A stretch of DNA of 64,000 bases from a virus. The first letter of the stretch is position 1; each line of letters begins with the position of its first letter. Made by a program: the position numbers and the translations under genes. The DNA is taken from IMG/VR virus record IMGVR_UViG_3300045051_000909, positions 126,001-190,000 of that record. One strand, given 5' to 3'. Below, one piece after another: positions 57,750-64,000 of the stretch. The notes beneath the pieces were generated by a model. That model ran no database searches. It saw only the letters and a list, made by a program, of their open reading frames with translations, and was not told the origin of the DNA.

Positions 57750-59754
57750 GATCATCGAGCTCGACGAGACTCTCGGTGGAGAGTCAGTGGTGCGGCCGGT
57801 ACTCCTCTGGGGTGCCAACGGTCGTCCTCTGCGCGAGCTCGACAACGTCAAGACGGCGAGCGAAGCCGGCGACTTCATCAAGAGCGTAGAGCCCAAGCCG
57901 GGAATGACCATTGTTCTCGTTTTGGCGCTCGGTGCTTACGAGTTCTACGATCTCAACCGCAACGGGGACGGGTTCAACGAGTCGCCGTACCGGATTGGAT
58001 TCAAGCCGACGTGCGGCCACTCCGAGTGTGAGCGGGGTATGGTGGACGGCTGGATCACCCAGGAAGACACCATCCCGTTCCACTACAAGTCCTTTGAGAC
58101 GATGGGCAAGAATTACATGCACCACGTCAACAAGGACCCCAAGAAGGCTGTAGGGGACATTCTCAAGTCATTCTGGAATCCGACGATGCACCGCATTGAG
58201 TTGCTCGTCGGAATCGACAACACACTCGCACCTGAGATTGTTCAGCGCATCGCTGATGGCGATTACCCCGCTGTTTCGATGGGCTGCCGTATCAAGTACG
58301 ACGTCTGCACTGAGTGCGGACACCGTGCACCTACGCGCAATCACTACTGTGAGCACCTAAAGTACGGCCTGCGCCAAGTTGGCAAGAGGGGCCTGCGGTA
58401 CGGCGCCCTCAACCCCTCTCCGCGTTGGTTCGATCTCTCCTGGGTCATCAAGCCCGCCGACCAGACCGGCTTCATGATGAAGAAGGTCGCGCACGAGGCT
58501 GCCTACGAGATTCGGGCTTCCGCTGACCTCGGGGAGTACTTGGAGGCAGTGGACGAGAAGCGTGCAGCGATTCAAAAGGTCTCCGACATCGACAAGGTTG
58601 TGCGCGGCCTGCCTGTAGATCACAAGACGTCGCCCCTGTCTGCGGGGGAAGCGCAGCTGGTTCGCAACTACCACCAGTCGATTCAGCCGGCTCTACGCAA
58701 CATGCCGGTGATGGACGACAAAACCATCGGCTCTCTGGCGCAACATCCGGTTGCCGAAGTTCTGTCCACGCTATCGGCAGCAGGAGTCGTCCTCACCACT
58801 CCGGAGTTCGTCAAGCTCATCCTCGCCAAGATGGCCCCGGGGGTTAGGGTCGACGAGACCACGCTCGATGCGATGGTCGCTCTTCAGGGCCAAATTTTTG
58901 ACTTTTTCGCGAAGAATCCCCAGGCGCTTGATCAGTTGATGCAGACGCACCTGTTCGACATCAACGCGAAAAACGTCAAGCCCGAGATTGCAGGTAAGGC
59001 GGAGAAGTACCTCGAGAAGCGGTCGACGATGATGGACTACCTCGGCCGCGCCCTCGTTCCGCCGACCCTCCGCTCCGAGGAGCCGCCGTTTACCGATACT
59101 TTCCATGTCCGGGATCCTGCAACTGGCCACAGCTACGCGACGACGCGTGGAGCCGCGACAGCAGCTCACGATGAGATTGCGCGCCGGCAGCTTGTGAAGA
59201 TGCTTGGCGGCGGTGCCATGCTTGCGGGGGCGTACAAGCTCCTGGCCCCGGGTCTTCCGGCGATGCTCCGCCCCGTCGCAGCAGGAACCGCCGGCCTTCT
59301 AGGCTACAAGTACCTACGCCCGAACTGGGGTCCCCAGTACATGACTGACGAGGGCGTTGCGATCCCAGCGTCTACTGAGCTTAGCCAGGAGCGCACCGCG
59401 AACGAGTTCGCAAGTGTCGCACTACCCGTGCTTGGTTCAGCCGCATTGGTGGCGGGACTCGGTCATGATTACGAGTCGCGTCTGAATCGCGGGGAATTTG
59501 TTAGCGACCCGAACGCCCCGATCCATACGCGTCTATTCAATAAGCTCGAGCAGCACGCACATGAACACCCGGCATTGACTATGTTGGGGTCGCTGAGCGC
59601 TTATGGCTTGGGGGCCAATGCGCTGGGGAAGTTGGCAGAGTTCTTGGGAGACGTCCTAGAACCGGCTACAGACTCAGTCCACTTGCCCGATGTGGACGTC
59701 GATAGGGCAGCCGAAAAAATAGGTACACTCCTGGTTCATGAATATGACCGATGA
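57742..59754 (+). CDS. Prohead protease with long C-terminal extension
   Basis: About 670 residues. The first 190 residues resemble prohead proteases. They have DLNRNGDGFNESPY, a His-containing SFETMGKNYMHHVNKDP, GDILKSFWNPTMHRIELLVG and a Ser-containing DGDYPAVSMGCRIKYD, which could supply the Ser and His of the active site. A zinc-like set follows (CTECGHRAPTRNHYCEHL). The remainder is helical with a Gly/Ala-rich hydrophobic stretch (about 490-530) and may be a core or virion domain. TTG 57742 is preferred because AGGAG stands 5 bases before it; GTG 57709 lacks one. The capsid gene lies 3 kb downstream. Confidence 0.78.
   Translation: MRKIIELDETLGGESVVRPVLLWGANGRPLRELDNVKTASEAGDFIKSVEPKPGMTIVLVLALGAYEFYDLNRNGDGFNESPYRIGFKPTCGHSECERGMVDGWITQEDTIPFHYKSFETMGKNYMHHVNKDPKKAVGDILKSFWNPTMHRIELLVGIDNTLAPEIVQRIADGDYPAVSMGCRIKYDVCTECGHRAPTRNHYCEHLKYGLRQVGKRGLRYGALNPSPRWFDLSWVIKPADQTGFMMKKVAHEAAYEIRASADLGEYLEAVDEKRAAIQKVSDIDKVVRGLPVDHKTSPLSAGEAQLVRNYHQSIQPALRNMPVMDDKTIGSLAQHPVAEVLSTLSAAGVVLTTPEFVKLILAKMAPGVRVDETTLDAMVALQGQIFDFFAKNPQALDQLMQTHLFDINAKNVKPEIAGKAEKYLEKRSTMMDYLGRALVPPTLRSEEPPFTDTFHVRDPATGHSYATTRGAATAAHDEIARRQLVKMLGGGAMLAGAYKLLAPGLPAMLRPVAAGTAGLLGYKYLRPNWGPQYMTDEGVAIPASTELSQERTANEFASVALPVLGSAALVAGLGHDYESRLNRGEFVSDPNAPIHTRLFNKLEQHAHEHPALTMLGSLSAYGLGANALGKLAEFLGDVLEPATDSVHLPDVDVDRAAEKIGTLLVHEYDR
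59724..59729 (+). promoter_or_regulatory. Putative promoter element TACACT
   Basis: TACACT lies 8 bases before the ATG of the endonuclease gene at 59738, inside the end of the protease gene. A second TACACT at 60172-60177 precedes the scaffold-like gene. Both are one-base variants of TATACT. Confidence 0.35.
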
Positions 59755-60157
59755 TCAAAAAGCGGCTAAGAAAGCGTATGACCACGCTTACTATCAGCGT
59801 AACCGCGATAAGATAAATAAGCGTACTCTGTCTTATCGTAGACGCCGCCGTCAGGCAGACCCGGACGCGGTACACAAGCAAGATCGTAATTGGGCTTTAC
59901 AACAACGTTACGGGATAACAGCCGCAACCTACGCCGCACTGTACGCGGCTCAGAAAGGTTGTTGTGCTATCTGCGGTTCAGTCGCCGCCAACAACGGAAA
60001 GCACGCGCATCTTCATGTGGACCACGACCACACAACTAACAAAGTTCGAGGTTTACTGTGCGGACGCTGCAACAAGGGTATCGGGCTGTTCCTGGATCGT
60101 CGTGACCTACTAGAAGCTGCTGTGGCGTATCTGCTGTCACATGGGAATTTGTCTTAG
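59738..60157 (+). CDS. Endonuclease VII/HNH-type nuclease
   Basis: A 139-residue nuclease with a very basic N-terminus. A core of the endonuclease VII type follows: CCAICGS (about 76-82), the His-rich LHVDHDHTTNKVRGLLCGRCN (in parts LHVDHDH and VRGLLCGRCN, about 95-115), and a helical end. Such proteins resolve DNA branches or act as free-standing homing nucleases. It overlaps the protease end by 17 bases and is more AT-rich than its neighbours, which favours late insertion into the capsid operon and a homing role. Confidence 0.88.
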   Translation: MNMTDDQKAAKKAYDHAYYQRNRDKINKRTLSYRRRRRQADPDAVHKQDRNWALQQRYGITAATYAALYAAQKGCCAICGSVAANNGKHAHLHVDHDHTTNKVRGLLCGRCNKGIGLFLDRRDLLEAAVAYLLSHGNLS

Positions 60158-60201
60158 TGCCGAGATTCACCTACACTTCCATCAACTGTGAGGTTACCAC
60201 A

Positions 60202-60849
60202 ATGAAGATCGACCGCATTCTTTCGGGACTAAGGGAATCGCAGAACCCCTCCGAAAAGACCGCCGCCGCCGCCATCACCGTCGCCGCCACGCCTGCCGCG
60301 AAGCCTGAGGAGAAGACCGCGTCGACCAATTCGCTTGTCTCCGCGATGAACGCTGCGGTCGCTGCCGCTCCGAGCACGCAGAAGACTGCTTCCGAGGCTC
60401 CGAAGGCAGGCCCGGTCGAGGACGTGATGAAGATCGCAGAAGATCTGGCCAGCGCCGAGAAGGAAGCGATGGTCAAGCAGGCCCAGGTGATGGGCGCCGC
60501 GTTCGCAGATGCTGTTGTGGCACGCCTCGGCAAGGATTGGACGAAGGCCGCCGCTGCGCAGCCCGCCGCTCCGGCTCCGACTCCGGCTGTCGAGAAGGTT
60601 GCTACCGGGGACGTCGAGTTCGACAAGTGGGCTTCGGAGAATCCGGAGGCCATCGAGCAGGCGAAGGCGGGCGGCTACCCGCTCAACCGCGTCGGCCTCG
60701 AGAAGATGGCCGAGGACTCCTACGTCCAGGGCTACAACAACACCGTGGTCGCGATCCACAAGACCGCTGCTCTCGAGTTCCTCAAGGGCGCGGCTGTCTG
60801 CGCGAACGTGATCGAGGCTAGCCGTCAGGCCCAGGCTGCCCAGCAGTAA
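60202..60849 (+). CDS. Ala-rich protein, candidate scaffold
   Basis: A 215-residue protein from ATG 60202 with GAGG 9 bases upstream; the frame from 60157 was not used. It is Ala/Lys/Glu-rich, with low-complexity linkers and helical segments (VEDVMKIAEDLASAEKEAMV, about 73-92). A folded end follows with NPEAIEQAKAGGYPLNRVG. Composition and place between protease and capsid fit a scaffolding or core protein, but a minor virion protein is equally possible. Confidence 0.55.
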   Translation: MKIDRILSGLRESQNPSEKTAAAAITVAATPAAKPEEKTASTNSLVSAMNAAVAAAPSTQKTASEAPKAGPVEDVMKIAEDLASAEKEAMVKQAQVMGAAFADAVVARLGKDWTKAAAAQPAAPAPTPAVEKVATGDVEFDKWASENPEAIEQAKAGGYPLNRVGLEKMAEDSYVQGYNNTVVAIHKTAALEFLKGAAVCANVIEASRQAQAAQQ

Positions 60850-60856
60850 GGTGCTC

Positions 60857-61117
60857 ATGTACGACGCTGAGATCAGGGCGACCTACGCCGAGATGTACAA
60901 GACGGCCAATGCGGGCGCGATGTCCCGCATTGGTCCGGCGTTGTCCTCCGCTGCCAGCGAACATCCGCTGATCGCTGCTGCATTGTCCGCAGCGCTCGCG
61001 GGTGGCGGTGGCTACGCACTCGGCAAGCACAATCAGAAGCACGAGGACGAGTCTAAGGTGACGTCTTGGACTAACGGCTTCAACTACGGCCACAGCCTGC
61101 ATCGTGGAGGGCTGTAA
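60857..61117 (+). CDS. Small membrane-type protein
   Basis: An 86-residue protein (ATG 60857; GTG 60851 is also possible). One hydrophobic Ala/Gly-rich helix (HPLIAAALSAALAGGGGYAL, about 37-56) is flanked by polar ends, with His-rich tail HNQKHEDE. The last base of its TAA overlaps the next ATG. Function unknown; a membrane or virion-internal peptide is plausible. Confidence 0.6.
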   Translation: MYDAEIRATYAEMYKTANAGAMSRIGPALSSAASEHPLIAAALSAALAGGGGYALGKHNQKHEDESKVTSWTNGFNYGHSLHRGGL

Positions 61118-61344
61118 TGGCGCGCGAGATCAAGACTCTAAGCAAGCTTGCTGATGAAGTTCTCTCGAAGCTTGAGAGTGAGCAGTTGGTGAAATCAGCA
61201 AACCTGTCCTATACCAATAGCAAGCTCGAGACGCAGATCGGGCAGCAGATGGTGAAGGTCGCTGAGTTGGTTCGAGAAGCTGCGAATGGCAATAAGATCA
61301 GTTACGCTGATCTAGACACGTTCCGGAAGCGCTATGGAATCTGA
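61117..61344 (+). CDS. Small helical protein
   Basis: A 75-residue helical, charged protein (TLSKLADEVLSKLESEQLVK at the start, DLDTFRKRYGI at the end). It overlaps both neighbours (1 base and 11 bases). It is one of four short helical genes before the capsid gene. Function unknown. Confidence 0.65.
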   Translation: MAREIKTLSKLADEVLSKLESEQLVKSANLSYTNSKLETQIGQQMVKVAELVREAANGNKISYADLDTFRKRYGI

Positions 61345-61486
61345 AAGCCTCCGCAAGATCGCCAACGAGCTCCGCCAGACGGCGGCGGCGTTGGAGCAGC
61401 AGAAGATGATCAAGTGCGCCCAGGCTATTCAGGCTGCAACCGCGCTCAACCTGCTTCGCGAGAAGGTGCGTGCCCATGTCCGCTGA
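61334..61486 (+). CDS. 50-residue helical protein
   Basis: A short gene from ATG 61334 overlapping the preceding stop by 11 bases. The product is a single amphipathic, Ala/Gln/Arg-rich helix (ESLRKIANELRQTAAALEQQ) with one Cys. The start resembles the KLADEVLSKLE start of the preceding protein, suggesting the two small genes are related. It ends inside the next gene's start. Confidence 0.6.
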   Translation: MESESLRKIANELRQTAAALEQQKMIKCAQAIQAATALNLLREKVRAHVR

Positions 61487-61838
61487 GTTCCTACTCAAGG
61501 TTGCCGATGTGCTCGAGCAGGCGGCCAAGGTTCTCGACGCCAACGAGGCGGAGAAGACTGCGGCTGTGAAGCAAGCTCGTGAGAGCGCTGCTCGTGCTGT
61601 CGCTGCCAAGTTTGCCGAGGTCACTGGGGAAGATCTCCCGGGGGACGTACTCACCAAGCTCGCATCGTCTGACGGTGACGTCCTGGCCACGGTGCAGAAG
61701 CTCCTCGACAAGAAGGCCGAGGAGAGCGTGGAGAGCATGGGGCATTCCAGCGACAAAGCGGCAAGCCAGGTGCCGGTGACGAGGAAGGACCGGGCGCAAG
61801 CCGCCTGGGACAACTTCGGTAGCTACATCAACTCCTAA
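61476..61838 (+). CDS. Ala/Lys-rich helical protein
   Basis: A 120-residue protein (ATG 61476; GTG 61470 possible). A helical start (FLLKVADVLEQAAKVLD) is related in pattern to the two genes before it. The end RAQAAWDNFGSYINS shows the Ala/Phe-Gly motif seen at the start of other virion-block proteins. Likely a capsid assembly or core factor; not identified further. Confidence 0.6.
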   Translation: MSAEFLLKVADVLEQAAKVLDANEAEKTAAVKQARESAARAVAAKFAEVTGEDLPGDVLTKLASSDGDVLATVQKLLDKKAEESVESMGHSSDKAASQVPVTRKDRAQAAWDNFGSYINS

Positions 61839-61873
61839 GCGCGCCGCGAGGCGACATAAACTGAGGTGACCAA

Positions 61874-62386
61874 ATGAGCCTGCTGAACTCGAAGTTCGAC
61901 ATTGTCTCTGTGGACAACCCGATGGCGCTCGCCGCGCTGGCGCAGGTCCTCGACGTCCCGAACGGCATGCAGCTTGGTGCTAACGGTACGCCGACCGCCG
62001 GCACCATTCCTCCTGGCGCCGTCGTCACGATGGACGCCAACGGCAAGGCAATCCTGGCGACCTCGGGTGACATCAGCGTTGCCGCTCAGACGGGCAAGAA
62101 GCTGGTGTTCGTGACGCTCGATGGCAACACTGATTACTCGGGCTCCTTCGTTCAGAAGCTCACCGTGCTCCACGGCGGCTTCACGATGGTGACCGACCAG
62201 TTCGACGGTGTCGCGAGCAGCTACACCCCGGGTCTGGCTGTTTCGTTCGATAGCGGCAAGGTCAAGCTGCTTTCGGCGATGGGTGATCCGACCAAGGCGC
62301 AGATCATGGGCTATGTCGGCCCCGCCGGTGGCGATGCTGTCGCAGGCACCGTCCAGATCATCGTTCCGCAGGGCTGCGGGCTGTAA
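61874..62386 (+). CDS. Probable capsid decoration protein
   Basis: A 170-residue protein with GAGGTGA five bases before its ATG. It is beta-rich with many Gly, Thr and Val residues (GTIPPGAVVTMDANGKAI, KKLVFVTLDGNTDYSG) and ends VQIIVPQGCGL. Size, beta content and place directly before the major capsid gene fit a head decoration or stabilisation protein. A perfect 5-bp hairpin (62417-62431) lies between it and the capsid gene. Confidence 0.65.
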   Translation: MSLLNSKFDIVSVDNPMALAALAQVLDVPNGMQLGANGTPTAGTIPPGAVVTMDANGKAILATSGDISVAAQTGKKLVFVTLDGNTDYSGSFVQKLTVLHGGFTMVTDQFDGVASSYTPGLAVSFDSGKVKLLSAMGDPTKAQIMGYVGPAGGDAVAGTVQIIVPQGCGL

Positions 62387-62455
62387 TTAACTCGAGGATG
62401 CTGAATCAAAATCGAACCGGGATTCGCCCGGATGAGCAGTTGGAGGACACCAAAC

Positions 62456-63370
62456 ATGACGTACAAGACTGAGACCCAGCAGGTGTCCGCCCAGTTCGTC
62501 AACGCGAACTTCGTCAAGAAGATCGAGGACGGGCGGATCAAGGAAGCGGCGGCAGAGGGCTCGGCGTTCATTCGCGAGTTCGTCCGTCAGGAGTCTTACG
62601 CGCGCGAGATCATCACGCCGGTGCTGCTGACCGACGATGAGATCGACCGCGATGAGAACACTGACGAGCCGAAGAAGATCGTCGAGAAGGAGCCGAACAG
62701 CGTTGCTACGTTTGTTCAGTTCCAGGGCGCAGGCCCCCGGACCTGGTTCCGTGGCCCCCGCTACTCGATCTTCTTCGGTAAGACCGAGTCGCAGCACTTC
62801 ACCAAGAGCAAGTTCCAGCTGATGACGTATCAGAACGACATCCGCAAGATGCTCTCGGACAACTCGGTCAAGGACATGGCCGATCAGGAAGACAAGAAGT
62901 GGCAGGAGACAATTGACATGCTCGCCGCCGCCAACGTGGCTGAGCAGGTCACCGCCGCCACTGCCTTCTCGAGCACCGACTTCAAGAAGGGCTTCCAGAA
63001 GATGGTCGACCGCCGGCGTCCTATCGGCAAGATGACCATGTGCAAGAGCCTCTACTACGAGTCGCTCGACCTCCCCGCCACCAGCGTCGGTAACGACGTG
63101 GCTTCGCGTCACTACGACGATGGCGTCGAGAACGAGGAGAAGCTGTGGGGCATCCCGGTCATCACGACCATCAAGTCCCACGTCCACAGCACGAAGAAGG
63201 CGTACGTCTACGCTCCCGAGAACTACCTCGGCAACTTCTTCCTGCTCCAGGACGCCACCCTGTACATCAAGCAGGAAGCGGACCTGATCACCTTCTGGAC
63301 CTACGCGGCGCCGGGCATCGGCATCGGCAACCGCCTGTCCTTCCAGGTGATCGACTTCAGCGCGATCTAA
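62456..63370 (+). CDS. Major capsid protein (HK97-fold type)
   Basis: A 304-residue protein from ATG 62456 with GGAGG 9 bases upstream. It has an N-terminal helical arm (KKIEDGRIKEAAAEGSAFIR). The sequence then reads like an HK97-type capsid: FIREFVRQESYAREIITPVLL, VENEEKLWGIPVITTIKS and a C-terminal APENYLGNFFLLQDATLYIK (each shown in part). It follows the protease, scaffold-like and decoration-like genes and is followed by a strong terminator, with very high GC and regular codons as expected for the most abundant virion protein. Confidence 0.8.
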   Translation: MTYKTETQQVSAQFVNANFVKKIEDGRIKEAAAEGSAFIREFVRQESYAREIITPVLLTDDEIDRDENTDEPKKIVEKEPNSVATFVQFQGAGPRTWFRGPRYSIFFGKTESQHFTKSKFQLMTYQNDIRKMLSDNSVKDMADQEDKKWQETIDMLAAANVAEQVTAATAFSSTDFKKGFQKMVDRRRPIGKMTMCKSLYYESLDLPATSVGNDVASRHYDDGVENEEKLWGIPVITTIKSHVHSTKKAYVYAPENYLGNFFLLQDATLYIKQEADLITFWTYAAPGIGIGNRLSFQVIDFSAI

Positions 63371-63396
63371 TCGCGATGAAAGTGCAGTGAACCACA

Positions 63397-63429
63397 GGGG
63401 CGCCTTCTGAAAAGGGGGCGCCCCGTTTT
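63397..63429 (+). terminator. Rho-independent terminator after capsid gene
   Basis: GGGGCGCC (63397-63404) pairs with GGCGCCCC (63417-63424) around a 12-base loop and is followed by GTTTT. It lies 26 bases after the capsid stop. Confidence 0.85.
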
Positions 63430-63451
63430 ACCTCCGTAGAGGAGAATAATC

Positions 63452-63979
63452 ATGGCCGTTCGTACAACCGCAGCTCAGAAGGCATTGGTCGGGCAATTGG
63501 CGAAGGCAGGCGAGATGCACGCTCGCATGCTGATGGATCATGACGACAAGCTTACGGCACTCGGCACCACCGATGCCAGCGGCTACGTCAAGATGGTGTC
63601 GGCATCGATCAGCCTGGCCGAGATGCAGGCGCTCGCTGGCGGTGTGAAGACCATCAGCAAGAACGTCGGCGCGGTGCTGCCGGCTAATGCGCGGCTGCTC
63701 GCTGTTAACTACACCCTCGTCCTCATCGACAACGCTGGCGACACCAGCGCCACCACCGCGAAGTGCGGCGGCACCGATGATGACGGCCTGCTCGCCTTTG
63801 CGGACGTCACCACGGGCAGCGGAACCGCGCTGCACGGCAACGGCAATGGCGCTGTGCTTGTCGGCGATTCGCTGTCGGCCCAGCAGCTCGTGCTCAACGT
63901 GACCTCGGACACCGACCTCAAGGACATGACCAAGGGCTCGCTTGCGGTTGTTGTCCTGTTCACTGTCCCGGCCGTCTAA
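63452..63979 (+). CDS. Beta-rich probable virion protein
   Basis: A 175-residue protein with GGAG before its ATG. A helical start (TAAQKALVGQLAKAGEMHAR) is followed by a beta-rich body with Gly/Thr/Asp-rich loops (ARLLAVNYTLVLIDNAGDTS) and a final KGSLAVVVLFTVPAV strand. It may be a second head protein or a tail-completion protein. Transcription to it must pass or restart after the capsid terminator. A further ATG at 63994 may begin the next gene. Confidence 0.6.
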   Translation: MAVRTTAAQKALVGQLAKAGEMHARMLMDHDDKLTALGTTDASGYVKMVSASISLAEMQALAGGVKTISKNVGAVLPANARLLAVNYTLVLIDNAGDTSATTAKCGGTDDDGLLAFADVTTGSGTALHGNGNGAVLVGDSLSAQQLVLNVTSDTDLKDMTKGSLAVVVLFTVPAV

Positions 63980-64000
63980 TCGATTCGAAAACCATGACTC

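Overview
The window is a 64 kb piece of the genome of a large tailed double-stranded DNA phage. It carries a large terminase, portal, prohead protease and HK97-type major capsid protein together with the phage's own replication and transcription machinery. Base composition is GC-rich, Shine-Dalgarno sites are common (AGGAG, GGAGG), ATG/GTG/TTG starts are all used, and genes overlap by 1-40 bases. This points to a GC-rich bacterial host that cannot be named from the sequence. No tRNA, integrase or repressor was recognised.

Layout. 1-517 (+): the end of one gene and a signal-peptide/coiled-coil/membrane protein. 498-8685 (-): a nucleotide and DNA block with small genes, a GIY-YIG homing nuclease, class II ribonucleotide reductase, a RuvC-like resolvase, a primase/SF3 helicase and an HNH protein. 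8686-9254: a non-coding divergence region with GTGAGACAC repeats. 9319-10737 (+): two paralogous probable structural genes. 10734-15812 (-): an operon with a retron-like reverse transcriptase, two Cys-rich partners, a small protein and a VWA metallopeptidase; a MoxR-type AAA+ ATPase (17594-18868) is its likely partner. 15890-20538 (+): two unknown genes and the large terminase. 20541-22500: about 2 kb without genes, made of 11 copies of one hairpin module. 22507-32105 (-): DnaQ-like exonuclease, an LSm/Hfq-like protein, a UDG-polymerase A fusion, a DnaG/TOPRIM primase-helicase, a PD-(D/E)XK nuclease and a probable ssDNA-binding protein. 32196-33062 (+): a sigma factor. 33108-38852 (-): ParB-like protein, zinc-ribbon proteins, a second PD-(D/E)XK nuclease and a SNF2-type helicase. 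38939-63979 (+): the virion block (portal, RNA polymerase, holin-like protein, many small proteins, protease, scaffold-like protein, capsid), interrupted by a minus-strand gene at 41370-42215.

How it works together. The phage appears to make its own multisubunit RNA polymerase in two chains. One fuses beta to the N-terminal half of beta-prime; the other is the C-terminal half of beta-prime. A sigma-like factor is also encoded. A TATACT motif recurs just upstream of plus-strand operons and may be the promoter signal. The polymerase genes lie among virion genes, so the enzyme may be packaged.

Most interesting points: (1) the tandem structured array at 20541-22500, with compensatory changes between copies, and the LSm-like gene about 0.5 kb away; (2) a pyrophosphatase-like domain inserted in the RNA polymerase beta region; (3) the retron-like reverse transcriptase with an internal zinc-ribbon-like insert and no visible msr-msd; (4) the recurrent TATACT motif. 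All functions are inferred from reading motifs; no database search was possible.
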